DNA of 64,000 nt, from assembly GCA_016932575.1 (NCBI GenBank), contig JAFGCO010000018.1, positions 34,590 to 98,589 on the forward strand. Direction: 5' to 3'. Positions 55,478 to 63,856 of the stretch are shown in pieces; the first letter of the stretch is position 1; each line of letters starts with the position of its first letter. The position numbers were made by a program, and so were the translations under genes. The notes below the pieces were generated by a model. That model did no database searches. It was not told the DNA's origin and saw nothing but the letters and a program-made list of their open reading frames with translations. This stretch comes from a bacterium. GTDB lineage: Bacteria; Zhuqueibacterota; QNDG01; JAFGCO01.

Positions 55478-56139
55478 CCGGCTTTCTCCGCTCTTAATAA
55501 CCGGACATAACGGTCAAAAAAGAAAAACTCTTCAAATTTGGCAAAATGGTAACCGGACAGTATTTTTTTCCAGTCCCGCTTGATAAAATCAAACGCATAT
55601 TTACATTCAAACCGTTGAAAAACAAAGCGATATAATGCCGGCATTTCATGGAGTTCAAACTCTGAAAAATCAAGCATAAAAAACAGACCGCCGGTTTTCA
55701 AATGCTTGAATACATTTTCTAATACCGCTAAGCGGATTTCATGCGGAAATCCGTGAATGACAAAGCTGATCCATACTTTATCAAATTGGTCTGACAAATC
55801 AAATGGCTGATCAATTCGTTGCCGGATAAAATCAATATGCTTGTACTTCCCGCACTTCTTTTTAAATATTTCCTCCATCACTGGAGAGTTATCCATACAC
55901 GTAATTTTTCCATTCGGATTGAGATAGGCATTCATGATGAGAGCATTTCGCCCTGTCCCGCATCCCAAATCCAAAATTTTATCTTCAGATTGAATATCCA
56001 TGGCCTGAATTGCTTTTCGGATAAATCCGCAATAAAGGCCGAAAGATGCAATATTCATGATTCTGTCATAATTTTTTGCCGAAAACGAATTAAGCTCAAC
56101 TTTGGATTCAGGATATAATTTATCTGATTTCATTTTCAT
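55474..56139 (-). CDS. Class I SAM-dependent methyltransferase
   Basis: 221 residues from the ATG at 56139; GTG 56169 is an alternative ten codons earlier. Motif I is ILDLGCGTGRNALIMN, the acidic residue lies in CMDNSPVMEEI, and motif IV is FDKVWISFVIHGFPHEIR; post-motif LKTGGLFFMLDFSE. This is the ubiquinone/menaquinone-biosynthesis-like methyltransferase group, substrate unknown. Coupled by ATGA overlap to the 47-aa ORF. Confidence 0.82.
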   Translation of the reverse strand: MKMKSDKLYPESKVELNSFSAKNYDRIMNIASFGLYCGFIRKAIQAMDIQSEDKILDLGCGTGRNALIMNAYLNPNGKITCMDNSPVMEEIFKKKCGKYKHIDFIRQRIDQPFDLSDQFDKVWISFVIHGFPHEIRLAVLENVFKHLKTGGLFFMLDFSEFELHEMPALYRFVFQRFECKYAFDFIKRDWKKILSGYHFAKFEEFFFFDRYVRLLRAEKAG

Positions 56140-56316
56140 TTTTTTAATCTTGTTTAACCACCATGGCACAATTGCGGCAAAAAATATCCGATTTACACTT
56201 TATCCGGATGCGCTATCTCTATCTGGATAATGGCCTTTGACGAGGCGACACCAGTTTTGCATCCACCGTAACAGGTAAAAATCAATAACCGATAACGCAC
56301 TCGGTTCCTCAAATAA

Positions 56317-56676
56317 TTAATTATTCTCCAATTTCTCAAGTTCTTTCAATGTTCTTTCTGCAATCATTTTCTGACTGTTGAAATGTTTTTTCATTCGATT
56401 CAAACACTTCACCTTTTCCTCAACATCGCCGAGATATCGGGCACAAAGCTCCATATATTGCTTTGTCATTTTTACATTATCATTGATTTTTTCGGAGACT
56501 TTTTCACTGTCATGTCTTATCGAATTCTGCGGGCACACATCGTGACAAATTCCACAGCGGATACATTCAGCCATATTAATATCAGCCTTTTCCATCTTCA
56601 ATGAAATCGCACCGGCAGGGCATTCGTCGATGCAAATCCCGCATCCCGTACAATTTCCTTGGTCAACCCAGGGCAT
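56317..56676 (-). CDS. Two-cluster 4Fe-4S ferredoxin with helical tail
   Basis: Start ATG 56676 with AAGGAG upstream gives 119 residues. Two CxxCxxCxxxC sets: Cys9, 12, 15, 19 and Cys38, 41, 44, 48, each followed by Pro. The second half is a Lys/Glu-rich helical tail (about 56-119) that could be a partner-docking coiled coil. Small electron carrier of the cluster; its partners are probably the ferredoxin-bearing ATPases nearby. Confidence 0.9.
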   Translation of the reverse strand: MPWVDQGNCTGCGICIDECPAGAISLKMEKADINMAECIRCGICHDVCPQNSIRHDSEKVSEKINDNVKMTKQYMELCARYLGDVEEKVKCLNRMKKHFNSQKMIAERTLKELEKLENN

Positions 56677-56699
56677 TATTCTCTCCTTCTTTTTTATAA

Positions 56700-56954
56700 T
56701 CATTTTTCACAGCAGCGTTTGGGATTGGAACAGCCATTCCCGCAATCACAGCCACGATTGCTATTACGGCTTTTATTTTTATAATCCGTGGCGTAAAAAC
56801 CTGATCCTTTGAATATCACTCCGGCCCCCCCGGAAATCAACCTGCGCACAGGGCCGGAACATTGCGGGCATTCTGTTAACGGCTTGTCTTTCATATTTTG
56901 AAATTGCGTAAACCTGTGACCGCAGGATTTACATTCATATTCATAGTTAGGCAT
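56700..56954 (-). CDS. FmdB-type zinc-ribbon protein, second copy
   Basis: 84 residues starting MPNYEYECKSCGHRFTQFQ, with zinc-ribbon cysteines Cys8, Cys11, Cys29 and Cys32. The tail is Cys-rich (GCDCGNGC, CC) and could bind another metal. FmdB-like adaptors occur next to formate/formamide and metal-enzyme genes; the role here is unknown. Located directly upstream of the two-cluster ferredoxin. Confidence 0.88.
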   Translation of the reverse strand: MPNYEYECKSCGHRFTQFQNMKDKPLTECPQCSGPVRRLISGGAGVIFKGSGFYATDYKNKSRNSNRGCDCGNGCSNPKRCCEK

Positions 56955-57096
56955 GGTATTACCCCATTAAATAAGTTCATCACCCAGGCGTATTTCAAAA
57001 CTCCGGGCTCCAATTTATTCCTCCCATGCTTTTATCTTTACTCTTCCTCGAAACAAGGAGGTCGCACAATGACAGACTATACATCCGTCCGAATAT

Positions 57097-58947
57097 TTAT
57101 TTGCGTTCTACATGCAAAATCCCGTTCATCTTTTCCCAAATTTTCTTGATGCTTTCCGTTAATGGCGTATCCGTGTATTCAACCACAGATAATTTTTGCA
57201 TCTGAGCCTCTGTCACTTCTTTTCCATACGGTATGGTTCCCAAGAACGTCGCACCGTATTCTTCAGCCAGCTCATTAATCTTATGAGTTAATTCTTCATT
57301 TAAATCGTACTTATTGACAATCACTCCGGAACGGACACCAAAATGATGAATGACCTGCAGCACCCTCTCTAAATCATGAATTCCGGATACGGTGGGTTCG
57401 GTGACCGCCAGGGCAAATTCGGCGCCTGTAATTGAAGATATCACCGGACATCCAGTACCGGGAGCGCCGTCCATGATGGCTTCAGAGATGCCATTCTGCT
57501 GGGCAAGATATGCTGCTTTATCACGGACGATAGTGACCAGCCTGCCGGAATTCTCCTCGGCCACTCCGAGTTTGGCATGACTCATGGGACCATGCCGGCA
57601 GTCCGACATAAACCACTCTCCATTGAGGGCCGGCTTGCTTTTAATGGCATCATCAGCACAGACCAGTTCACATACACCGCAACCTTCGCATGCCAGCGCA
57701 TCTATTTCATATCTGCTTTTGCCGTTTTCTTGAAATTCCCGGACTGCCGAGAACCGGCACACCTGCTTGCACTTGCCGCATTGTGTGCAGACATCCTGAT
57801 CGATGCGCACTTCGACGCCCCCGCTAAATAATCCCCTTTCCTTGATTTGGGGAGATAAAACCAGATGTAAATCCGCTGCGTCTACATCGCAGTCTGCAAT
57901 TACAACAGATTGCGCCAATGCAGTAAAACTTGCGGTCAGAGACGTTTTTCCGGTGCCGCCTTTGCCGCTGATCACCACCAATTCTCTCGGTTTTTGATTT
58001 TGAGATTCGCCGTAACTTTTTGCTCGCTCGGGAGATTTTTTACTCGTTATCTTTTCTTTTCCCGCTTTTTTTCTCACCGGTCGTTCCTGTTCGGCCAAAA
58101 TCAGCACATCATCAGCTATTTTTTCAAATCTCTTTCTAATTTCTGGAAATTGGTCGACGGCCATCTCTCCCCTGGAATAACTTTCGGCTATCTTTCGTTC
58201 ATCCGGAATTTCTCCGATAATATCCAGCTGTTCTGCTTCGCAGTACGCTTTTAACGCATCATCGTGATATTCAGCCCGGTTGACGAGAATCGCCGGTTCC
58301 TGACCGATTTCGCGGGCCATATCAACCGAAAGTTTCAGATCATTTATTCCAAAGGGCGTTGGATCGGTCACCAAAACACACAAGTCAACATCCTTCACTG
58401 TTTCCACAACAGGACAGCTTGTTCCGGGAGAGGAATCCAGTATATTGATGCAATCTCCCGTGTATTCTTTGATTTTTTGTACCAGTCTTGGAGACATCCC
58501 TCCTTCAGCAGTTTCCAAAAGCGCATAAAACACATTGATATTCTGGCTTGCACCTTCTTTAATTATCCCGATTTTTCTGTCTTTTTCAAGTATCGCATCC
58601 ACAGGACAGGCAATGACGCATCCGCCGCATACATGGCATAATTCTCTAAATATTAAAACATTATCCTTAACCATTGCAATGGCGTTATAATGACATGCTT
58701 CAGCACATTTGCCGCAGTGAATGCATTTTTCTTCATCCACGTCCATCGGAGCAACCAGAGTCACATCTTTTTGTTTATGAATCACCGGATGAATAAATAA
58801 ATGCCCGTTTGGTTCTTCCACATCACAATCCAAATAGTGAATCCGGTCATGTTTTTCGGAGAGCACTTTCGCCAGATTCGTCGCAATAAATGTTTTTCCG
58901 GTTCCGCCTTTTCCGCTCGAAATTGCTATATTTATTTTCTTTCTCAT
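57097..58947 (-). CDS. Fused double MinD-type ATPase, each half with an inserted two-cluster ferredoxin
   Basis: 616 residues that look like two adjacent genes joined. Half one: P-loop SGKGGTGKT (11-19), ferredoxin insert with Cys75/78/81/85 and Cys104/107/110/114, DSSPGTSCPV switch. Half two: P-loop SGKGGTGKT (about 327-335), ferredoxin insert with Cys387/390/393/397 and Cys420/423/426/430, DGAPGTGCPV. The halves are joined by a Lys/Glu/Ser-rich linker (about 287-321). Such Mrp/NBP35-related MinD-ferredoxin proteins occur as tandem separate genes near NifX/DUF5320 genes in anaerobes and are presumed to act in iron-sulfur or metal cofactor assembly. The start overlaps the ferredoxin gene by 4 nt. 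Confidence 0.9.
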   Translation of the reverse strand: MRKKINIAISSGKGGTGKTFIATNLAKVLSEKHDRIHYLDCDVEEPNGHLFIHPVIHKQKDVTLVAPMDVDEEKCIHCGKCAEACHYNAIAMVKDNVLIFRELCHVCGGCVIACPVDAILEKDRKIGIIKEGASQNINVFYALLETAEGGMSPRLVQKIKEYTGDCINILDSSPGTSCPVVETVKDVDLCVLVTDPTPFGINDLKLSVDMAREIGQEPAILVNRAEYHDDALKAYCEAEQLDIIGEIPDERKIAESYSRGEMAVDQFPEIRKRFEKIADDVLILAEQERPVRKKAGKEKITSKKSPERAKSYGESQNQKPRELVVISGKGGTGKTSLTASFTALAQSVVIADCDVDAADLHLVLSPQIKERGLFSGGVEVRIDQDVCTQCGKCKQVCRFSAVREFQENGKSRYEIDALACEGCGVCELVCADDAIKSKPALNGEWFMSDCRHGPMSHAKLGVAEENSGRLVTIVRDKAAYLAQQNGISEAIMDGAPGTGCPVISSITGAEFALAVTEPTVSGIHDLERVLQVIHHFGVRSGVIVNKYDLNEELTHKINELAEEYGATFLGTIPYGKEVTEAQMQKLSVVEYTDTPLTESIKKIWEKMNGILHVERK

Positions 58948-59303
58948 CTTCTCCTACCCCCGCCACCTTTACCTCCCCCCCTTCCATCCCGGGGTCCTCT
59001 GCCCATACCGCGCCCCATGCCGCTCCCCATGCCCCGGCCACCTCCGCGGCCCATCCCCATTCCCCTCCCTGTTCCGAAAGCCGGACCCGGAAACATCGGG
59101 GACTGATTTGGGAATCCGGTTTGCGGAGACTGCGTATCAGAATAAACAGCACCCGTCGGACAGGCCTGAACACATATTCCGCATTGGCTGCATAGATTGG
59201 ATTCAATACGGGCTTTTCCGTCACTTATCGATATCGCACCGGCCGGACAAACCTGGATACACTCTCCACATCCCGTACATTTTTCTTCATTGATTTGAAA
59301 CAT
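58944..59303 (-). CDS. Two-cluster ferredoxin with Gly/Arg/Met-rich tail
   Basis: 119 residues. Ferredoxin cysteines at 9, 12, 15, 19 and 38, 41, 44, 48; residues about 73-119 are a low-complexity tail of GRGMG and GRGGG units ending in GGGRRR. Such Gly/Arg/Met-rich tails resemble the DUF5320 proteins that are typically encoded beside MinD-ferredoxin ATPases; here the tail seems to be fused to a ferredoxin. AAGGAG precedes the start. ATGA overlap with the ATPase gene downstream shows tight coupling. Confidence 0.88.
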   Translation of the reverse strand: MFQINEEKCTGCGECIQVCPAGAISISDGKARIESNLCSQCGICVQACPTGAVYSDTQSPQTGFPNQSPMFPGPAFGTGRGMGMGRGGGRGMGSGMGRGMGRGPRDGRGGGKGGGGRRR

Positions 59304-59350
59304 TCTGCATCTCCTTCGATACTCGTATCCGTATCATTTTTCTGAAAAAA

Positions 59351-59959
59351 TCACAAATTCGATTCTATCTTTTTCTTAAGATCATATTCATAATTGGGCG
59401 TGATTCCAATCATTTGATCAACGACGTTGCCATTTTTAAAAAAATATAACGTCGGTATACTTCTGATCCTGTATTTCATCGAGGTCTGGCGCGCCTCATC
59501 AACATTCAGCTTGCATATCTTCAATTGCCCTTGATATTGACGGGACATTTTCTCAAGCACAGGAGCAGCCATGAGACAAGGTCTGCACCACGAAGCCCAG
59601 AAATCCACTAGAACGGGAATATCCGATTGCAGAACCACATTTTCAAAATTCTGATCATTGACCATGACTGGTCCGGAAGTTACCTTTTCTGCTGCTGTTT
59701 TAATTTCTGGTTCTGTCTTCTTTTGAACGTTTTCGACCGTGTCCGCATTCACAGTCTGTACGGGTTCCGTCTCAGATTTGGCAAGAGTTGTATCTTTTAC
59801 ATTATCAGTCGTTTTCTCGATGAGCTGCGGCTCCTTCGTCTTTCTCCTGGAGATATCTTCTTCTGCCTGCTTTCCGCATCCCGAAATAACTGCAGACCAT
59901 GCAATTCCGGTGATAATCAATAGATTTCTTACAGGAAATGCCTGATTCTTCTTATTCAT
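59351..59959 (-). CDS. Thioredoxin-like lipoprotein
   Basis: 202 residues. Lipoprotein signal with the lipobox ending at Cys28 (VISGC), a Lys/Thr/Glu-rich linker (about 30-96), and a thioredoxin fold with the active site WASWCRPCL (Cys125/Cys128) and the cis-Pro in RSIPTLYFFK. Membrane-anchored periplasmic thiol redox protein, probably reducing or forming disulfides for exported proteins or the adjacent redox system. AGGAGG lies upstream of the ATG, and a Fur-box promoter lies about 180 nt upstream. Confidence 0.92.
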   Translation of the reverse strand: MNKKNQAFPVRNLLIITGIAWSAVISGCGKQAEEDISRRKTKEPQLIEKTTDNVKDTTLAKSETEPVQTVNADTVENVQKKTEPEIKTAAEKVTSGPVMVNDQNFENVVLQSDIPVLVDFWASWCRPCLMAAPVLEKMSRQYQGQLKICKLNVDEARQTSMKYRIRSIPTLYFFKNGNVVDQMIGITPNYEYDLKKKIESNL

Positions 59960-60360
59960 ATTTCCTCCTTATTTTATTCGGATCAAAACTGCCGACCGGT
60001 TTCTTTTTATCATCCTTTTAACCATTATGTACATTCTCCCATTCCCTATTTGTATCTTCGCTTCTTCTCTCCTTTTATGATCCGGTGAGAATTGACACTG
60101 AATAGATGAAATCATGTTATCATTTAATATACAAAAAAATATTGATAATGAAAATCATTTTCAATAATATTTCAAAATTTTTTATACGCTCACGGATCTA
60201 TTTAAAAATCATGAAATATAAATTGGATATGTGAATCGAAAAAGATAGGATATACGGATTTATTTATTCAACATGCCTCTTTTTACCCATTTCGATAGCG
60301 GGAAAAATGAGGGACTCCATGATCAATTCAGTCGGATCCCCGTTTGACAAATCATCCAGT
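59960..60360. other. 401-nt intergenic region holding the Fur-box promoter
   Basis: Gene-free, A/T-rich around 60100-60260. A plus-strand TTGACA-N17-TGTTAT is also visible (about 60092-60120), but no plausible plus-strand gene follows it. The remainder shows nothing I can name. Confidence 0.45.
60136..60164 (-). promoter_or_regulatory. Candidate promoter with Fur box for the thioredoxin/ferredoxin operon
   Basis: On the - strand, TTGAAA (60164-60159), a 17-nt spacer, TATTTT (60141-60136). The spacer is occupied by GATAATGAAAATCATTTTC (60144-60162), 17 of 19 matches to the classical Fur-box consensus and part of a longer dyad with ATTGA/TCAAT ends. Iron-dependent repression is therefore the natural expectation. 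Confidence 0.65.
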
Positions 60361-62208
60361 TCAAATAAATCGATCAATTCCCTCGGATGCCGCTTTGGCA
60401 TCGGCAATGGCCGTTACTGCATCCAGGTTCATGTTGACAATATCGCCGCCGGCAAATACACCCTGAATAGATGTCATTCCGTTTTTGTCGACTTTGACTT
60501 TTCTGAATTTTGTGAACTTCAACTGATCAAACAGTTTTTTTGGAATAAATGAAAAATCCGGGGCCTGGCCAATCGCTTCAATAATCATATCGGCTTCCAA
60601 TAACATTTCTTGGCCCTCATAAAAAGTCGGGGCAAAGCGTCCCTGGGGGTCAAACACGGATTTGACTTTTTTACAAAGCAGACCTTTGACATGACCATCG
60701 TTATCCAGAACGACTTCTTTCGGTCCCCAGGCAGGATGAAACTGAATGCCTTCTTCCTTTGCCTCTTCGATTTCCTCTTTTGTGGCCGGCATCTCATCCC
60801 AGCTTTCCAATGAGACTGCCTTGGTCATCACATGATGCTTTGGATACTGCATATGCTGCAGCCGGAGAGCTTCCCTGGCCACATCCATGGCCACATTTCC
60901 TCCGCCAATGACAATAATATTTTTACCTACAGTCCGTTGTTCCCCAATTTTGTTATCGCTTAAGAACTCGAGCGCTTTGAGACACTTTTCAGAATTGCGG
61001 ACTCTTGTCGATCGGCTTTCCGTCAGCCCCGTCCCTATATACACGGCATCGTATTTCTTTAACAGATCCTGAAAAGAAATATCACGTCCGATTTTTGTAT
61101 TGAATCTGAACTCTGCTCCCAGAGAAGCGATATAGTTGACATCTTTGTCTATGCTTTCCAACGGCAGCCGATAGAGCGGCGGGCCGATACGTATCATCCC
61201 CCCGCCACCGGGCAGTGCATCAAATACCACAACATAATGGCCCTTTAAAGTCAGAAAATAGGCCACCGACAGTCCACTCGGACCGGCACCAATCACAGCA
61301 ATCCTTTTTCCTGACGGGGTTTTAAAACTCTGCTCCAAAGCTGTTTTGTAATCTTGAATCGTATCAGACACATAACGCTTCAACCACCGGATGGCCAGAG
61401 ACTCGCCTCTCAATCGCAGCGAGCAGGCATCTTCGCAGTATTTCATACAAATCCTTCCGCATATGGCCGGAATCGGATTGTCTTCAAATATCTTTCGCAG
61501 AGATGCATCAGGTTTATCTTCATAGATGGCCTGTATGTATTCGGATATTTTCAGATGGGCGGGACAGGCTTCTTCGCAAAGTTTACATTCCAGGCACCGC
61601 GATGCTTCTTTTTTTGCCTCTTCTCTGTTATATCCGATCACCTGTTCAATAAAGGAAAGTTTTCTTTCATCGGGAGCCACTTCCGGCATGGGTACCCGTT
61701 CCGGTTCGAACAGGGCATAATCCAGGTCGGAAACAAATCCCTCATAATCCTGCTTCCGATGGGAAAGGCTGGCTTTGAGCACAGAGTATTTTTCCGCAGG
61801 AAGGAATTTTTCCTGTTCGGATTTCTCATCCCGAGGCAAAAAAACAAAGGATCCGGTATTGAAATGAATATGGAAATAGTCCCGGGACAATCGCAGCGAA
61901 CCGGGAGGACAAATATCCACGCACAAGCCGCAAAAACAGCATCGGCCATAATCCAGTTGTGGCCGCTCATTCTTTTTCCCTTCCTCCGGTTTCGATGCCA
62001 ATTCTGTGATCTTGACCATATCGATGGCTTCATTAGGACAGATATCCGCACAATTCCCGCATCCTGTACAGGTATCCCAATCATTGAGATGAAATCCCCT
62101 GTACCTCCCGGCAGGTTCCTTCAACTCAAACGGATATCGCAATGTCTTCGGCTTCTTAAAGAGAAAACGTGCCGATTTTAAAGGACTGAACAGACTTGGT
62201 TTCGCCAT
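60361..62208 (-). CDS. Fusion of NuoI-type two-cluster ferredoxin and GltD-like flavoprotein
   Basis: 615 residues. Residues about 40-105: two [4Fe-4S] motifs, Cys47/50/53/57 and Cys90/93/96/100, spaced as in NuoI rather than small ferredoxins. A third Cys motif (CLECKLCEEACP, about residue 207) opens the glutamate-synthase-beta-like part: FAD site IAVIGAGPSGLSVAYF, substrate-side GGGGMIRIGPPLYRLP, NADPH site IIVIGGGNVAMDVAREALRL and end GDIVNMNLDAVTAIADAKAA. So a ferredoxin:NAD(P)H oxidoreductase-type subunit. It follows nuoD with 41 nt between. Confidence 0.9.
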   Translation of the reverse strand: MAKPSLFSPLKSARFLFKKPKTLRYPFELKEPAGRYRGFHLNDWDTCTGCGNCADICPNEAIDMVKITELASKPEEGKKNERPQLDYGRCCFCGLCVDICPPGSLRLSRDYFHIHFNTGSFVFLPRDEKSEQEKFLPAEKYSVLKASLSHRKQDYEGFVSDLDYALFEPERVPMPEVAPDERKLSFIEQVIGYNREEAKKEASRCLECKLCEEACPAHLKISEYIQAIYEDKPDASLRKIFEDNPIPAICGRICMKYCEDACSLRLRGESLAIRWLKRYVSDTIQDYKTALEQSFKTPSGKRIAVIGAGPSGLSVAYFLTLKGHYVVVFDALPGGGGMIRIGPPLYRLPLESIDKDVNYIASLGAEFRFNTKIGRDISFQDLLKKYDAVYIGTGLTESRSTRVRNSEKCLKALEFLSDNKIGEQRTVGKNIIVIGGGNVAMDVAREALRLQHMQYPKHHVMTKAVSLESWDEMPATKEEIEEAKEEGIQFHPAWGPKEVVLDNDGHVKGLLCKKVKSVFDPQGRFAPTFYEGQEMLLEADMIIEAIGQAPDFSFIPKKLFDQLKFTKFRKVKVDKNGMTSIQGVFAGGDIVNMNLDAVTAIADAKAASEGIDRFI

Positions 62209-62249
62209 GGCTTTTTATTCCCTTATGCTTTCATACATAGATTAAAGAA

Positions 62250-63359
62250 TCATCGATCAATTTCCGGAGCCACCACATATAAACTGATCATGATATTGCC
62301 GACATCAGCAATGCTGGCATTTTCCAGAGTTTTTTCCAGAACCGTTAATCCGTGAGGATAAGATGGGGTTCGAAAGTGTACACGGTAAGGTTTATCCTCA
62401 CCATTGCTCACCAGATAAAGTCCCAGTTCCCCCCGGGAGGACTCACACCGCACATAAGTCTCGCCCTCAGGAATTTTCCATTTAAACGGATTCGGAACAC
62501 GATGATAAACGTCCCCTTTGGGCATGGCGTCCAGTAACTTAAAAATCATATGCACACTTTCAATCATCTCGTCCCGCACAACCCAAATCCGGGAGTAGGC
62601 ATCGCCGTCCTCCCGTGTCGGTACATTCCAGGGAACCTTGTCATAGGCTGCATAAGGTTCCACTTTTCGAATATCGTATTGCATACCGGTCGCTCTTAAA
62701 ACCTGCCCGGTTCCTCCCCATGCCAAAGCCTCTTCCCGCGTCACTTTACCGATTCCCCTGGCACGATTATAAAACAGCCGGTTATTAAAAAATGTATTGT
62801 CATAATCCGGCACGCATCCGCCAATGGAATGCAATGTATTCACAAGCTTATCTTCAAATCCTTTCGGGAAATCCCGCCGGACACCGCCGGGCCATATATA
62901 AATGTGATACACCCTGCCGCCTGTTAATTCTTCAAAAAGGTCCAGAACCAGATCCCGATGATACATGGCCCACTGAGCCACCGTATCAAAACCCAGCATA
63001 TTCGCATAAGCCCACAGACCAAAGAGATGGGATCCGACACGGGCAAGCTCCAGATAAATGCTTCTTACATAATGGGCCCGTTCGGGTACTTCAATATTTG
63101 CCAGTTTCTCAACCGCCATCGCATAGACCATTTCAATATGATCCGGTTCAACCACATTAATTCTGCATACCAGCGGAAAATTTTGTATCCATGTTCTGTA
63201 TTCCATCAATTTTTCAAAACCGCGGTGCAGATATCCGGGATTGGCGGTAGCTTTTAAAACCCGATCCCCTTCGACCTGGAGTGTAATGCTGAAATTTCCA
63301 ACCATGCCCAGATGCTGAGGGCCAAAGTAGAGTTCAAGTTCTCTCATGTCAGTGTCCAT
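62250..63359 (-). CDS. nuoD: NADH-quinone oxidoreductase subunit D-like protein
   Basis: 369 residues from the ATG at 63359 (the frame runs 10 codons further into repeat DNA). Family blocks: FGPQHLGMVG at the N-terminus, YLHRGFEKLMEYRTWIQN, ARVGSHLFGL, GLYLVSNG, ending PEIDR. It is the 49-kDa-type subunit of complex I and related enzymes, close to the quinone site. The usual GPQHP-x-THG reads GPQHLGMVG, so the second His of the pocket is absent, and no Ni-binding CxxC pairs of hydrogenases are present. It precedes the NuoI-GltD fusion. Confidence 0.88.
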   Translation of the reverse strand: MDTDMRELELYFGPQHLGMVGNFSITLQVEGDRVLKATANPGYLHRGFEKLMEYRTWIQNFPLVCRINVVEPDHIEMVYAMAVEKLANIEVPERAHYVRSIYLELARVGSHLFGLWAYANMLGFDTVAQWAMYHRDLVLDLFEELTGGRVYHIYIWPGGVRRDFPKGFEDKLVNTLHSIGGCVPDYDNTFFNNRLFYNRARGIGKVTREEALAWGGTGQVLRATGMQYDIRKVEPYAAYDKVPWNVPTREDGDAYSRIWVVRDEMIESVHMIFKLLDAMPKGDVYHRVPNPFKWKIPEGETYVRCESSRGELGLYLVSNGEDKPYRVHFRTPSYPHGLTVLEKTLENASIADVGNIMISLYVVAPEIDR

Positions 63360-63361
63360 GT

Positions 63362-63447
63362 TTCCAGTGCACAAGTCACGAGTGCACAAGTGATAAGTTC
63401 ATAAGTGATAAGTACACAAGTCACAAGTGCGTAATTTACTTGTGCTC
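63362..63447. repeat. Left copy of 62-bp direct repeat with AAGT-type satellite
   Basis: From about 63386 to 63447 this matches 63857-63918 with one mismatch. The unit is an AAGT-N3-4 run (ACAAGTGATAAGTTCATAAG) followed by a hairpin CACAAGT-GCGTAATTT-ACTTGTG. It reaches to the start of nuoD. Imperfect units continue to the left. Confidence 0.75.
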
Positions 63448-63476
63448 CTGTGCTATTGCGCACTTCTGCTCTGAAG

Positions 63477-63830
63477 TTATAGAGACTTGTAAAACTTCCA
63501 TAACAATTTCCCAATTTCAACACCTAAGTCATTTAATTCTTTGTGTTTTTCCACAGTTAAATATTCCAATCTTAAAGAAAAATCTAATAGATATCTTACT
63601 TCTGCCAACGAACCTAATGCTATATTTACAAACTGTCTTAATTCATTCTTACCTTGCCTGCCATATCCTTCAACAATATTTGTGGGAACAGATAATGCTG
63701 CTCGTCTCATTTGAGAAGTAATTCCATAAATTTCTTTTTTAGGAAAATTCTTTGTTGCGATAAAAATTTGATATGCAAACTCATCTGCTTTCTGCCACAC
63801 AATCAGCTTTTTATATCCTACTTCTTTCAT
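63477..63830 (-). CDS. Four-helix-bundle (S23/IVS) protein
   Basis: 117 residues from the ATG at 63830. KKLIVWQKADEFAYQIF, then TSQMRRAALSVPTNIVEGYG and a closing helix match the four-helix-bundle protein family first seen in 23S rRNA intervening sequences and also as Avd in diversity-generating retroelements. There is no rRNA or reverse transcriptase here. The gene is framed by near-identical 62-bp direct repeats, suggesting it moved in as a cassette. A longer start at 63860 would run into the right repeat. Confidence 0.85.
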   Translation of the reverse strand: MKEVGYKKLIVWQKADEFAYQIFIATKNFPKKEIYGITSQMRRAALSVPTNIVEGYGRQGKNELRQFVNIALGSLAEVRYLLDFSLRLEYLTVEKHKELNDLGVEIGKLLWKFYKSL

Positions 63831-63856
63831 CTTACGATAGTGTAGAGGCATAAGTG

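Noticed and set aside
57577..58254. Plus-strand ORFs over the double MinD gene
   Set aside because: Antisense shadows of the conserved ferredoxin and P-loop coding sequence.
60307..60552. Plus-strand ORF facing the NuoI-GltD gene, behind a TTGACA-type box
   Set aside because: Lies antisense to well-supported coding sequence, has no ribosome site and no recognisable domain.
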